A stretch of 64,000 bases of DNA from CAZDBA01 sp965224765 (GCA_965224765.1 CBDDAC010000030.1:1-64000), one strand, 5' to 3'. Numbered from the stretch's first letter, positions 25,603 to 35,495 are shown. Notes: generated by a model from the sequence alone, not told the origin. Made by a program: numbers and translations.

Positions 25603-27003
25603 ATGAAAAAACTCTCTGTAAAAGAAGCCCGCGACGAGTCCCAAATCGGACAAACCTGTCTACTACAAGGCTGGGTCCGCACCCGTCGTGATTCCAAAGC
25701 TGGTTTCAGTTTTATTGAACTCAACGATGGCAGCTCGCAAGGCAACATCCAAGTCATTGCAGACAAAGAACTTCCCAATTACGCGGATGAAATTCAGAAA
25801 CTGACCATCGGCTGCAGCATCTCGGTCGAAGGCGAAATAAAAGAGTCAGGCGGCCGAGGACAAAAAACGGAGATCCAGGCGGCCAGCGTTACGGTGGTTG
25901 GAACGGCAGACCCCGAAAAATACCCACTGCAAAAAAAGGGGATCAAATTCGAAACGTTACGAGGACTTGCACACCTTCGGCCACGTACTAACACCTTTGG
26001 TGCCGTCGCGCGAGTTCGCAACTGCATTTGCAATTCAATCCATCAGTTCTACCAGGAACAAGGGTTTCTTTACGTTCACACTCCCATCATCACTGCCAGC
26101 GATTGCGAAGGGGCAGGGGAGATGTTTCAGGTCACCACCATGAACCTGGAACAGATGGCAAAAAAGCAGTTTGATGATGTGAATTACAAATTCGACTTCT
26201 TTGATCGACCATCGTATCTCACCGTTAGTGGCCAACTATCTGCCGAAACTTACGCTTGTGCACTTGGCAAGGTCTACACCTTTGGCCCCACATTCCGGGC
26301 CGAAAAATCCAACACTTCACGGCACCTTGCTGAATTCTGGATGATCGAACCGGAAATGGCGTTCCATGACCTGAACGACAACATGGATTTAGCAGAAAGC
26401 TTCCTCAAGCGGATTTTTTCCGATGCACTGGAAAAGTGCTCCGAGGACATGGAATTCTTCAACCTTCGTATCGATGAAGATAAGTCTTTGATTTCGCGAA
26501 TTGAAGGGATTCTCAAGTCGGACTTTGTTCGTTTGCCCTACACCGAAGCGGTTGAAATCCTGCAAAAGTCAGGTCAAAAGTTTGAATTCCCCGTGGAGTG
26601 GGGGACCGATTTACAAAGTGAACACGAGAAATACCTTACCGAAATCCACTTCAAATCGCCTGTGATTCTGTTCGACTACCCCAAGTCATTCAAGCCATTT
26701 TACATGTATTGCAACGACGATGACAAAACTGTCCGTGCCATGGATGTGCTGGTGCCTGGAGTTGGTGAAATCATCGGAGGCAGTCAGCGCGAACATCGAC
26801 TGGACATCTTGGAAGCCCGCCTGAAAGAGCAGGAAATGGACATCGAAGATTACTGGTGGTACACCGATCTTCGCCGTTTTGGCACTGTACCCCACAGTGG
26901 CTTTGGCCTTGGGTTGGAACGCGTCGTTCAGTTTGTCACTAGTATGGGGAACATTCGCGACGTCATCCCGTTCCCACGCACGCCTGGCAACGCAGAGTTC
27001 TAA
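25603..27003 (+). CDS. asnS: Asparagine--tRNA ligase
   Basis: 466 residues. An N-terminal OB fold (LLQGWVRTRRDSKAGFSFIE) binds the anticodon. The class II core has motif 2 around FRAEKSNTSRHLAEFWMIEP and motif 3 GFGLGLERVVQF, and the Asn-type signature EGAGEMFQVT. It charges tRNA-Asn in the cytoplasm. I chose ATG 25603 over the TTG at 25597. The presence of AsnRS means Asn-tRNA does not need to be made only by the amidotransferase route. Carried downstream of the Nramp-like gene on the same strand. Confidence 0.95.
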   Translation: MKKLSVKEARDESQIGQTCLLQGWVRTRRDSKAGFSFIELNDGSSQGNIQVIADKELPNYADEIQKLTIGCSISVEGEIKESGGRGQKTEIQAASVTVVGTADPEKYPLQKKGIKFETLRGLAHLRPRTNTFGAVARVRNCICNSIHQFYQEQGFLYVHTPIITASDCEGAGEMFQVTTMNLEQMAKKQFDDVNYKFDFFDRPSYLTVSGQLSAETYACALGKVYTFGPTFRAEKSNTSRHLAEFWMIEPEMAFHDLNDNMDLAESFLKRIFSDALEKCSEDMEFFNLRIDEDKSLISRIEGILKSDFVRLPYTEAVEILQKSGQKFEFPVEWGTDLQSEHEKYLTEIHFKSPVILFDYPKSFKPFYMYCNDDDKTVRAMDVLVPGVGEIIGGSQREHRLDILEARLKEQEMDIEDYWWYTDLRRFGTVPHSGFGLGLERVVQFVTSMGNIRDVIPFPRTPGNAEF

Positions 27004-27033
27004 GGCGACGTTCGGACCACCAAGACGATCCAA

Positions 27034-27060
27034 CGGGCGGTCGAGGCTCCTGCCGAGACA
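27034..27060. repeat. Diverged module B fragment
   Basis: gaggctcctgccgagaca, a variant of the module B core, 30 bases after the asnS stop. Confidence 0.55.
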
Positions 27061-27134
27061 CATGCGGTGGAAGTTTCAAACTCATAGGTAACAATAACTT
27101 GGAACCGAATGGCTGACCGTTAGTCGCTTGATAT

Positions 27135-27650
27135 TCCAGAACGCCAAGAAACTGCAGCATAATTTCGTTAGCCACGCGGAGAAGAGCGAGCCGGACAGCG
27201 CCGCTCTCTTGAGTGGTGGGTGCCATGGCCTCGCTTGCGTGGCCATGTTTTCGGGAGATACCTGAGAGTTCTACATGCTACCTGAGAGTTCTACATGCCC
27301 ACGCAAGCGTGGAGCATGGCACCCAGTTTTAGACTCAACGGAGAACACCCATTACTTTGCGGCAAAAAAACGAGCGATACTTTTGCCAACTCACGTTTCC
27401 ACCCGATGCGTTTGGGCAAGCAGACTCGTGGATTTGCGATTTACAGATAAAGGAACGCCAGAAAACTGCAGCATAATTTCGTTAGCCACGCGGACAAGAA
27501 CGAGTCGAACAGCGACGCTCTCTTGAGTGGCTTGAGTGGTGGGTGCCATGGCCTCGCTCGCCGTGGCCATGTTTTCGGGAGATACCTGAGTTCTACATGC
27601 TACCTGTGAGATCTACATGCCCACGCAAGCGTGGAGCATGGCACCCAGCA
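27135..27650. repeat. Two direct copies of a ~190-bp repeat containing module A
   Basis: Copies at about 27135-27328 and 27457-27650 share ctgcagcataatttcgttag, cgctctcttgagtgg, gggtgccatggcctcgct, gttttcgggagatacctgag and ctacatgcccacgcaagcg. Each copy also contains a local inverted repeat (catggcc/ggccatg) and the pair gggtgccatg...catggcaccc. About 130 bases of unrelated sequence separate them. Wholly intergenic. Confidence 0.8.
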
Positions 27651-27716
27651 CCCAGCACCCAAGTTTTAGACTCAACAGTCTGGCTACGTTTCCTGCAAAC
27701 TAAGATGACGGTTAAA

Positions 27717-29459
27717 TCAGGGCTTCTCAACAAACTTGAGTAAAAACTCTTTGACGCGAGGGCCGTTGCTGCCAATCTTTTCAAAGTTGGTATTCAACCA
27801 GTCCCGATCCGATTTACGAAAATAACTCAGCCGAACAATCTGCTCTTCTTTGTTGTCTGCGAGCATGAGAGTCGCGGATCGCTCATCCACCGCAACGACA
27901 TAGGCATCGATGATATGTTCGCCAGATGCGGAGCGAAACTCTCGGCGATAGGTTTTAGTTGCCTCACGCGCCTTGCGGATCCGATCCTGATACTCGGTTT
28001 GCTTTGCGGATTTTTGAACGACCGGCTGTCGCGGGGAAGCCTGAACCGGTTCACGTTTTGCGAGTGGGTTGCGTGGACCACTCACAGTTCCCTGCGAACT
28101 CTTTCGCAGGGCTTCCTGAAAGCTAATCAAGCCCTTAGGCATGCTTGCAAACTCTGGAACATTACAAGTCAAGCAATGAAGCGATCCTTCCAACCTGCTC
28201 ATTGACGACATATCGATCGTGGCCACATGATGTTCAGGCAACAATCGTCGATAAGTTTCGACGGCACGTTGAACATAAGAGGGAGGGTCGGATTCAAATG
28301 TGGGCATCAGCACCAAGCGATCCGTCAACACAATATTTGTGTATGGGCTCCAATACTTTTCCTGCCTGGGAGGAACCAGGATTCTTTCGACTCTCATTGG
28401 CTTGCCCCCCACCATAACTTGAGAGAGTTTCCTGGCATTGGAATCAAGGATCTGAGCATTGCGAGGGTCGTACCTTCGGTCGACCTGTGCCACCAGGGCC
28501 AAATCTGGAGCAAGAAAAGTCGAAAACATGTCGACATGCTTCGTCGATTCCATCTCCAAAGGGTGGAGCAAAACCAACTCTTTGATATTGCAGAAAAGTT
28601 TGAATTGACGAATCACAAAATTTTGCTGTTCGGCAACAGGGTCACGTCCCTGGGACGCGGAGAACTGCACCTTATTGTCGTCAAAGATTCGACTGCTGGC
28701 GATGGATAACCCCTTGCCATTGCTCAGTAAATTCCCGCCCTGCAACGTCCAGGGAACATGATTAAACTCTGCTCCAGTCAGCGTCGCCCACTGCTCGGGA
28801 AAATCATCGTCTTTGGGACGTGAGCCTTCGTAGTAAAAGTCGATAGCCATGGCTTGGCCATTTTCCTTCTCAGCAATTCGAGGCCCAAAATCACGCAACC
28901 ACACCGTATTCAAGTCCAGCCGTAGAAACTCGACATGGGAATAGGTTTCGCCAATGAACATCTGTAGTGCCTCCGCCAACGCCTGCGAATCGTTGAAAAG
29001 AATCACAAGCCTTGCGTGCCCAGCTGTTTCTTCAACAATCTCTTTCAAGACGGGAAAATGCTGGGGCTGCCAATCGCAGATACTCAGGAGTATTGCCTGC
29101 TGCGTTTCAAACTCACCGGACAATCGAGGATAGATCGACTTGCTTTGCCCTTGTTGTTCCATTTCCCGCTGGCGTCGCCTGGCAAGTTCTTGTCTCGCTT
29201 TTTGTCGCAGCCGAAACTCGCGACGTTGTTGCGGAGTCACCTCTTGCTGCTGAACCGTCACAATGGGCCGCCCTGAGACTGACAACTGGCCAGAAGCACC
29301 AGCCTGTTGATATCCCTGCGGATGGGGAGCGGATTGAAATCGAGGTTGTGCTGCGGGACGCAGAGGGCGCCCACGGAAGGGCTGAAAAAGTTGAGCGTTT
29401 GCGACTGGAGAAATCAGAAGACCAATCAACAAGCAGAGCAGAACGTTTCTATTGACCAT
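27717..29459 (-). CDS. Exported agmatine/peptidylarginine deiminase-family protein with C-terminal SHD1 domain
   Basis: 580 residues with a signal peptide (LCLLIGLLISPVANA). A ~90-residue Gln/Arg-rich linker (RREFRLRQKARQELARRRQR) is followed by a guanidine-deiminase fold: FETQQAILLSICDW, TVWLRDFGP (WxRDxGP), GGNLLSNGKG, HVDMF and the catalytic Cys in GSLHCLTC. The C-terminus (~500-570) is an SLA1-homology-1 domain (TYRREFRSASGEHIIDAYVV), an add-on common in Planctomycetes. Activity on agmatine or peptide arginine is inferred; export suggests an extracellular guanidino substrate. Start ATG at 29459. Confidence 0.85.
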   Translation of the reverse strand: MVNRNVLLCLLIGLLISPVANAQLFQPFRGRPLRPAAQPRFQSAPHPQGYQQAGASGQLSVSGRPIVTVQQQEVTPQQRREFRLRQKARQELARRRQREMEQQGQSKSIYPRLSGEFETQQAILLSICDWQPQHFPVLKEIVEETAGHARLVILFNDSQALAEALQMFIGETYSHVEFLRLDLNTVWLRDFGPRIAEKENGQAMAIDFYYEGSRPKDDDFPEQWATLTGAEFNHVPWTLQGGNLLSNGKGLSIASSRIFDDNKVQFSASQGRDPVAEQQNFVIRQFKLFCNIKELVLLHPLEMESTKHVDMFSTFLAPDLALVAQVDRRYDPRNAQILDSNARKLSQVMVGGKPMRVERILVPPRQEKYWSPYTNIVLTDRLVLMPTFESDPPSYVQRAVETYRRLLPEHHVATIDMSSMSRLEGSLHCLTCNVPEFASMPKGLISFQEALRKSSQGTVSGPRNPLAKREPVQASPRQPVVQKSAKQTEYQDRIRKAREATKTYRREFRSASGEHIIDAYVVAVDERSATLMLADNKEEQIVRLSYFRKSDRDWLNTNFEKIGSNGPRVKEFLLKFVEKP

Positions 29460-29875
29460 GAGTAGAAGCGGTTAAAACAAAACGAGCAATCAAATTCGTG
29501 TCACACTATCGTATCGGCGCCAAATCGCCCTCAGCCCGGAATCAAAGCCCAGGCCCCTACATAATGCAAACAGCCAACGCAGAGTTCAGGTATCTGAAAC
29601 AGAAACGGGCACTTGAATGCCCTACAATCGCTAAACTTGAAACTAAATTCCCCGCGGTAATAATTTACCATTTTGCGAAGCGAACTGAATGAAAGGCTCT
29701 GGCTCGAGGCCCTCGAGGCCCTCGACGCACCTGACCGTGTTTCGATTCCACAGTGGTTCCGGTTCCGGGCTCAAAAAACGGTTTCAAGAGGCGCCAGCTC
29801 AACCAAGACAGACAGAGCCAACGAATTATTTCGGCAGGAGCCTCAACCTCCCGTTGGTTGCGTGTGGCGATCCTT
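29460..29875. other. Intergenic region with an inverted module B fragment
   Basis: About 415 bases. Bases 29828-29855 are module B in reverse (tcggcaggagcctcaacctc). The rest has no gene I can support. Confidence 0.5.
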
Positions 29876-31039
29876 TTAGATCGCAAACGATTCAATCTCA
29901 TTCTTGACATCGTTCATGAAGTTGGCAGCACCAACTCCGTTGGCGATTCGATGGTCGAAACTCAAAGTGGCTGTCAACGCCGTTGTGAATTTGAATGAAT
30001 CGCCGTCTGGAATCGGCTTGGCATAGGTTTCACCGATTGCCAAAGTAGCAACCGCTGGAGCAACGATGGCAGGGATACCAATACGCATTCCCGCTTTTCC
30101 AATATTAGACACCGTAATGGTAGTCGATCCATCGGCTTGATCTTTGCCATCCCGAGCAATTTCAATTTGCTTGGCAAGCTGAACATAAAACTCGTCGGCG
30201 CTGAATTTATCTGCATCACGAACGACAGCGGTAACCATCTCATCACCCGGCAACGCAACCGCCACGCCCAAATTGACGTGATGGAATACTTTGAGTGACT
30301 TGTTATCTGCAGACATGGTGCTGCGAAACTTGCTGTGGTTCTTAAGTGCCTGAACAACACACCAGCAGGCCATGGCAAATCCCGTTGGCCCGCCTGACTC
30401 GCGAACTTTCGCACGTGACTCAGCAATCGCACTCCAGTCCATTTCATTCATGACCGTGACCGGCACACAGACTTGAGTTCCACGAACCAGCCGATAATTC
30501 AACGTGATCTGAGACGTTGATAGCGATACGACTTCATAGGCATCGCTATCCACATCACTTCCGCCGCCGGTGGCCAAATAGGCGTCAACGTCTTCGGGCA
30601 TCAATTTAGACCCGCTGGCTGGAATCTGAACCGCAACGTCGAGAAGCCCTTTTTCTTTGAGGTACTTTCTCGTTTTGGGCGGGATCTGAGTTTTCCCGCT
30701 ACGCACGGCCTTTTTGCCGCCGCCAGAACTCGCCGCTACAGGTTCAGATGCCGCAGTCTCGGCGGGACCATGCCCTGCGGGCATTTCCTTAACCCCTTCG
30801 GCAACTTCCATACGGCCAATCTCTGCACCGATTTCCAAAACGGTTCCCGTTTCCACTGTCCACTCAACGAGTGTTCCGTCGTAGGGGCATTCCACATCCG
30901 TAGTTGCCTTGTCAGTTTCCATGACATAGATCGGGTCATCGCGTTTAATTACGTCGCCTGGGTTTTTAATAAACTCGACCAACAGGGCTTCCTGCAGGCC
31001 TTCGCCAAGTTGCGGAATCCTGATTGAAATTACTGGCAT
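29876..31039 (-). CDS. 2-oxo acid dehydrogenase E2 (dihydrolipoamide acyltransferase) with an altered catalytic motif
   Basis: 387 residues. A lipoyl domain at 1-80 with lipoylated Lys in VMETDKATTDV, an Ala/Gly linker, a small E1/E3-binding domain (QIPPKTRKYLKEKGLLDVAV), then the acyltransferase domain. The catalytic motif, normally DHRxxDG, reads DHRIANG: the histidine is kept but the Asp is replaced by Asn. The core is also short for E2. It lies 6 bases downstream of the fused E1 gene on the same strand, so both form one operon for a pyruvate- or branched-chain-type complex. The E3 subunit is elsewhere. Start ATG 31039. Confidence 0.87.
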   Translation of the reverse strand: MPVISIRIPQLGEGLQEALLVEFIKNPGDVIKRDDPIYVMETDKATTDVECPYDGTLVEWTVETGTVLEIGAEIGRMEVAEGVKEMPAGHGPAETAASEPVAASSGGGKKAVRSGKTQIPPKTRKYLKEKGLLDVAVQIPASGSKLMPEDVDAYLATGGGSDVDSDAYEVVSLSTSQITLNYRLVRGTQVCVPVTVMNEMDWSAIAESRAKVRESGGPTGFAMACWCVVQALKNHSKFRSTMSADNKSLKVFHHVNLGVAVALPGDEMVTAVVRDADKFSADEFYVQLAKQIEIARDGKDQADGSTTITVSNIGKAGMRIGIPAIVAPAVATLAIGETYAKPIPDGDSFKFTTALTATLSFDHRIANGVGAANFMNDVKNEIESFAI

Positions 31040-31045
31040 CTTCGC

Positions 31046-33019
31046 CTAATCCTCCATTGTCAAACGAATCGCATCTACAATCTGCTCGACATCGGGCAAG
31101 GCTGCGTATTCATAGATTGGGTTGTAACCGATGTGCACGTCTGGTTTGGCGACCAGTTGTGGTGCACTAACAAAGTAACAAAAGCTTTCTGGGTCGCCAG
31201 TTACTTCCTGTATGATCATCTGTCCGACACTGCAGGTTTGTCCATCTTCCTGTACGACAACCAGGCGTCCTGTTTTTTCTATGGACTCGAGAACGGAGTC
31301 CCGATCCCAGGGAACGATCGATCGCAAGTCGATGATCTCCACGGAAACTTCGTCTACAAGCCGCGCTGCCGCTGCCTGTGCAAGTTCGACGCAGTTCCCC
31401 CAGGCGACGACCGTAACGTCCTCGCCTTCTTGGCGAACCCTCGCTTCTCCAAAGCCAACGGCAGGAACTTCCTGGGGCACTTCCATTTGCTGCCGGAACA
31501 TGTGTTTTGGAATCAGGAAAATCGTTGGATCCTCTGCATCCATCGAAGTCCACATCAATGCTGCAGCATCTTCTGGCGTGCTTGGTGCAACGACTCTCAT
31601 GCCGGGCATGTGGCTAAACATTGCTTCGTTTGCTTGGGAGTGCCACAAAGAACCGCCAGGCAAATACGCACCATAGGGTGTGTAAAAAACCGCCGGGCAG
31701 GTCCAATCGCCAAATGTTCTCCAGCGCATGGTCCCCAGATTTTGACTCACTTGATTCCAAGCTGGGCCAACAAAATCGACGAACTGAAACTCGAAGACCG
31801 GTCGCATCCCGTAGCAGGCCATTCCAACGCCGACGCCTGCAATAGTTGCTTCGGCCAACGGCGAATTGAAAACCCGCTCTGGAAATTCTGCGGACAAATC
31901 TGCCGTCAGGCCAAAAACTCCGCCTTTTGGGGCTTCGATGTCTTCACCGAAAAAGATATGACCGCGATCTCGCTGCAATGCCTGGCGAAAAACGTGATTC
32001 AGGGCATCGACGATCCGCCACTTTTTGCCGCCTTCCAATGGGGGAGGTGTCGGGATCGGTGCATCCGCAAAATTATGGAGCATCACCTCTTCGGCCAACG
32101 GATCCTGCTCTGACTCGGCTGCGATGTATTCTTCGTCAACACGTTTGTTAATATCTTCTTTTGTTGCTTCCCAGACCTCCTCGGTCAACTCGCCGGCTGC
32201 AATTAACTCACTGGAAAGCACGATAATCGGATCACGACCTACCATCGCGTCAATTTCCTCTTGAGGACGATAGACACGATGGTCATCGCTACTCGTATGA
32301 CTGCAAAGTCGATCGACTTCGCAAACCATGATGGTCGGGCCTTGTCCGGCTCGCGCGCGATCAATTGCCGGTCTTGCTGCTTGGTAGACTCGATCAGGAT
32401 GGCGGGCATCCACGTGAACGAGATTGATGTCTTCACCAAATACGCCCAACTTGAAAGGGTTGAATTTCTCAGTGTTGGTACTGATTCCGTAATTATTGTC
32501 TTCGACGATCAACAGGATCGGAAGTTGACGTTCGACAGCAAATGCAACAGCTTCGTAGAACTCTCCTTGGCGGCTGGCTGCATCGCCAACGGTCGCCACA
32601 ACAACGTTATCTTTGCCTTCGAGCTGCATTGCCCAAGCAACACCGCAGGCTGGAAGAGCATTCGCACCCGTCGGCGTTGGAACGCTCCAAATGTTACGAC
32701 TTCGATCCGAGTAATGGCCCGGCATCTGACGACCACCGCTGGAGCTGCCCCGTTTGGCAAAATAGGCGCTGGCCAAGTCCGCGTTGGGTACGCCCCGAGC
32801 CAATACCATCGCACGGTCACGATAGTAAGGGAAAAGATAGTCACCTTCATTCATCATCTGAGCAATCACCGCCATCGGTTCATGCCCCATTCCAGCGACT
32901 TGAAACCAACCCTTGCTTTGACGATGCAAAACGCCCTCACGGCGATCACCTTCGCGGCTAAGGTACATCAGTTCCAAGAGTTCCAATCGGTTATAGGTCA
33001 TTTGAGCTTGTTCGGTCAT
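31046..33019 (-). CDS. Fused E1 alpha/beta component of a 2-oxo acid dehydrogenase
   Basis: 657 residues from ATG 33019 (GGAG 5 bases upstream; a GTG at 33025 overlaps that site). The first half is E1-alpha: VATVGDAASRQGEFYEAV and EDNNYGIST give the thiamine diphosphate GDG-type motif, and HTSSDDHRVYR is the phosphorylation-loop region. After a ~60-residue linker the second half is E1-beta: FFGEDIEAPKGGVFG, FNSPLAEATIAGVGVG, VAPSTPEDAAALM and DLRSIVPWDRDSV. It decarboxylates a 2-oxo acid and passes the acyl group to E2. Resemblance is to branched-chain/acetoin-type E1, but the substrate is not certain. First gene of the E1-E2 operon. Confidence 0.9.
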   Translation of the reverse strand: MTEQAQMTYNRLELLELMYLSREGDRREGVLHRQSKGWFQVAGMGHEPMAVIAQMMNEGDYLFPYYRDRAMVLARGVPNADLASAYFAKRGSSSGGRQMPGHYSDRSRNIWSVPTPTGANALPACGVAWAMQLEGKDNVVVATVGDAASRQGEFYEAVAFAVERQLPILLIVEDNNYGISTNTEKFNPFKLGVFGEDINLVHVDARHPDRVYQAARPAIDRARAGQGPTIMVCEVDRLCSHTSSDDHRVYRPQEEIDAMVGRDPIIVLSSELIAAGELTEEVWEATKEDINKRVDEEYIAAESEQDPLAEEVMLHNFADAPIPTPPPLEGGKKWRIVDALNHVFRQALQRDRGHIFFGEDIEAPKGGVFGLTADLSAEFPERVFNSPLAEATIAGVGVGMACYGMRPVFEFQFVDFVGPAWNQVSQNLGTMRWRTFGDWTCPAVFYTPYGAYLPGGSLWHSQANEAMFSHMPGMRVVAPSTPEDAAALMWTSMDAEDPTIFLIPKHMFRQQMEVPQEVPAVGFGEARVRQEGEDVTVVAWGNCVELAQAAAARLVDEVSVEIIDLRSIVPWDRDSVLESIEKTGRLVVVQEDGQTCSVGQMIIQEVTGDPESFCYFVSAPQLVAKPDVHIGYNPIYEYAALPDVEQIVDAIRLTMED

Positions 33020-33025
33020 TTGCAC

Positions 33026-33440
33026 TCCGGGACTGTAATGAACAGTACAAAGGACAATTCACAATTAGGAATGTCCTCAAAAAAGAGGTTCGGGAAGCCC
33101 CGACGCATGGAGCAGTAACTGCTACTTGCAATTCTTGCCCGCGAGCAAGAAAGTAAGAATTTTATCTGCAAAAAGCGCCTTTGCAAGGCTCATTGGCGCT
33201 TTCATTGGACGACTATCGCCAATACCCTTACTGACCACGGTGAAAAAATTCGGTTGATTTTGGTAGAAGTCAAATGATTTTCCAAATTACCGAAACTCAC
33301 TAACCGGATTGCAAGTTCAATCCTTTGGTCACAACCAGTTGGAAGAAGCGCGTTTTTGCGGCCAATCCGTAGCGGCAAACTGGCGAAGTGATAAAGTGGC
33401 ATTAAGAAATCAAAAATTTAGTACTTTTAAGGAGACATCG
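33026..33440. other. Divergent promoter region with two hairpins
   Basis: Between the E1 gene (-) and an M28 peptidase gene (+). Two inverted repeats are visible: ttcttgc/gcaagaa at 33132-33151, and aaagcgcc/ggcgcttt at 33172-33202 with a 15-base loop. AAGGAG at 33429-33434 serves the GTG at 33441. No RNA gene was recognised. Confidence 0.5.
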
Positions 33441-35294
33441 GTGACGAAAATGAACGTCCAGTTTTTCCTGAACGCGGGCCGATGGGCTTGCGTTCCCGTT
33501 GCATTCGTGGTGGGCTTGATCGGCACACCCCTGTTGAATGCTCAATCTGATACTTCACGGAACGAAGCGCTCCAACGCGTAACTCGCGACATCAAGTATC
33601 TGGCTTCTGACGAATTGGGAGGTCGCCAACCAGGCACTCCTGGAATGGACAAAGCAGAAAAGTTCATTGTTGATGAATACAAAAAAATCGGGCTCGTGCC
33701 ATTTGACGATGAGGGAACTTTTCTTCAAGGATTCGGCGTTGGCGAAACAAAAACCGTCAACAAAGCAGAAACTTCACTCGTCCTGTCCGGTCCAGACAGC
33801 CAAATGGCTCTGGAATTGGACGTCGATTACAAACCCCAACTAGGTCGAAAAAACTACGCTGCAGATGCTGGTTTGGTTTTCGTTGCCTATGGTATCACCG
33901 CCGAAGAGCACAACTACGATGACTATGCTGATATCGACTGCGAAGGCAAAGTTGTTGTTATGCTTCGCATGGAGCCCCAACAAGGCGACGAAGAAAGCGT
34001 TTTTGATGGCGCCGACAACTCGCAACACGCATTCATCCGTAGCAAGATCAAAAATGCTCGTGACGCTGGCGCTGCGGGAATTCTTTTTGTCAACGATTCA
34101 GTTACCGCTCCAGATTCGGATCGCGACGAATTGGCCCCTTACAACCAGTTCGGCGAACAGCGAATTCCCTTCGCCAACGTCAAACGCGAAGTCCTGGACA
34201 AAATCCTCCGCACTTCTCCTGTTGTCAAAGGCGATGGAACGAAGTTCTCTAGCCTAAATGAAATTGAAGCGGACATCGATCGTAACCTCGAATCGTTGTC
34301 CTGCGAACTTGAAGGCTGGACCTGCAAATTCGATGCAAAGTTCGCCGCTGAGTCAACACTTGCAAAAAACATCATCGGTATCATCGAAGGCGAAGGCCCA
34401 AATGCCGATGAGACGATCGTCATCGGTGGTCACCACGATCACTTGGGAATGGGTGCCTATGGCTCGCGAGCTGGTCGCCGAGAAATTCATAATGGTGCTG
34501 ACGACAACGCTACGGGAACTGCTGCGGTAATGGAATTGGCTCGCCGATTCGCTGCACGTGGCGAAAAACCCAAGCGCCGCTTGGTATTCGTTTGCTTTAG
34601 TGCAGAAGAAATGGGACTTTTGGGAGCGGAACACTACGTGAAAAACCCCATCTTCCCATTGGAAAACACGGTCGCCATGATCAACTTTGACATGATCGGG
34701 TGGTTGCGAAACAAGGAACTTACGGTCTTCAACTGGAACTCGGCTGAAGAATTCGGGCCAGTACTAGAAACTTCGAACGAAACGTTTGAAATGAGTTTGA
34801 ATCTTCCGGTATCCGGGTTTGCTGGAAGTGACCACCTACCGTTTTTTCAGCGTAAGGTTCCCGTCATGTTTTTCCATACGGGTCTAACGGACACTTACCA
34901 TACGCCTGAAGATGACTTTGAAACCATCGACTGTGATGGTGCTTTGACCGTGATCGAATACACCGAAGCTGTTGTCGACGGATTGGCCAACTTGGAGTCT
35001 CGCCCCATGTTTGCTGAACAAACCCGCCGTTCTTCTGGTTCACGTGTTCGCCTGGGAGCAATCTTCGACGACGATAACGAAAAAGGAGTTGCAGTCTCAA
35101 GTATCAAAGAAGGTTCAATCGCTGAAAAAGCGGGACTTCAAGACGGAGACGTCATCACCGAATTCGCTGGTGAAGCAGTCACTCGTCGCCGCGAAATCGT
35201 TGCCGCACTTCGCAGCAAGGCAAACAAGACCGTCACCATTAAATTCCTTCGTGGTGAAGAAGAAATGTCAGTTGAAGTCGAGTTGAAAAACTAA
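33441..35294 (+). CDS. Exported M28-family zinc metallopeptidase with PDZ domain
   Basis: 617 residues, start GTG 33441 with AAGGAG 6 bases upstream, then a signal peptide (WACVPVAFVVGLIGTPLLNA). A PA-type insert (~150-290) is followed by the M28 zinc site: GGHHDHLGMG, NGADDNATGTAAV, FSAEEMGLLGAEH, MINFDMIGW and GSDHLPF supply the His, Asp and Glu ligands and catalytic Glu. The last ~90 residues form a PDZ domain (DNEKGVAVSSIKEGSIAEKA). Expected: periplasmic aminopeptidase or carboxypeptidase. A second, distinct M28 gene lies at 50127. A strong terminator follows. Confidence 0.9.
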   Translation: MTKMNVQFFLNAGRWACVPVAFVVGLIGTPLLNAQSDTSRNEALQRVTRDIKYLASDELGGRQPGTPGMDKAEKFIVDEYKKIGLVPFDDEGTFLQGFGVGETKTVNKAETSLVLSGPDSQMALELDVDYKPQLGRKNYAADAGLVFVAYGITAEEHNYDDYADIDCEGKVVVMLRMEPQQGDEESVFDGADNSQHAFIRSKIKNARDAGAAGILFVNDSVTAPDSDRDELAPYNQFGEQRIPFANVKREVLDKILRTSPVVKGDGTKFSSLNEIEADIDRNLESLSCELEGWTCKFDAKFAAESTLAKNIIGIIEGEGPNADETIVIGGHHDHLGMGAYGSRAGRREIHNGADDNATGTAAVMELARRFAARGEKPKRRLVFVCFSAEEMGLLGAEHYVKNPIFPLENTVAMINFDMIGWLRNKELTVFNWNSAEEFGPVLETSNETFEMSLNLPVSGFAGSDHLPFFQRKVPVMFFHTGLTDTYHTPEDDFETIDCDGALTVIEYTEAVVDGLANLESRPMFAEQTRRSSGSRVRLGAIFDDDNEKGVAVSSIKEGSIAEKAGLQDGDVITEFAGEAVTRRREIVAALRSKANKTVTIKFLRGEEEMSVEVELKN

Positions 35295-35318
35295 CCTCAA
35301 CGAATTTGCTAAATCGAC

Positions 35319-35359
35319 AGGCCCTTTTAAATCATCTCGATTTGAAAGGGCCTTTTTTT
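35319..35359 (+). terminator. Rho-independent terminator of the M28 peptidase gene
   Basis: aggcccttt...aaagggcct with aaat/attt inside, followed by a T7 run, 25 bases after the stop. A textbook hairpin. Confidence 0.88.
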
Positions 35360-35387
35360 GTGCAACGTCAGCCCACTCTTTAACAGG

Positions 35388-35495
35388 CTAGTGGTTCGTC
35401 AGAGCTGATTTGATCCGTTCTGGTGGGTGCCATGCTTCACGCTTGCGCAAGCGCAAGGCATGGCACCCATCATTTCAGGTTGGTTGAACCACTAG
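35388..35495. repeat. 108-bp nested inverted-repeat element
   Basis: Perfect 10-bp outer ends ctagtggttc (35388-35397) and gaaccactag (35486-35495). Inside sits a second dyad gggtgccatgc...gcatggcaccc around cacgcttgcgcaagcg, which is related to module A. No open frame. It lies right after the peptidase terminator. No flanking target duplication is seen, so insertion history is unclear. Confidence 0.7.

Noticed and set aside
29012..29455. 147-codon plus frame opposite the deiminase N-terminus
   Set aside because: Shadow of the Gln/Arg-rich linker of the deiminase.
31133..33118. Long plus-strand frames opposite the fused E1 gene
   Set aside because: Reverse-strand shadows of a highly conserved E1 coding region; Cys/His/Arg-rich noise.
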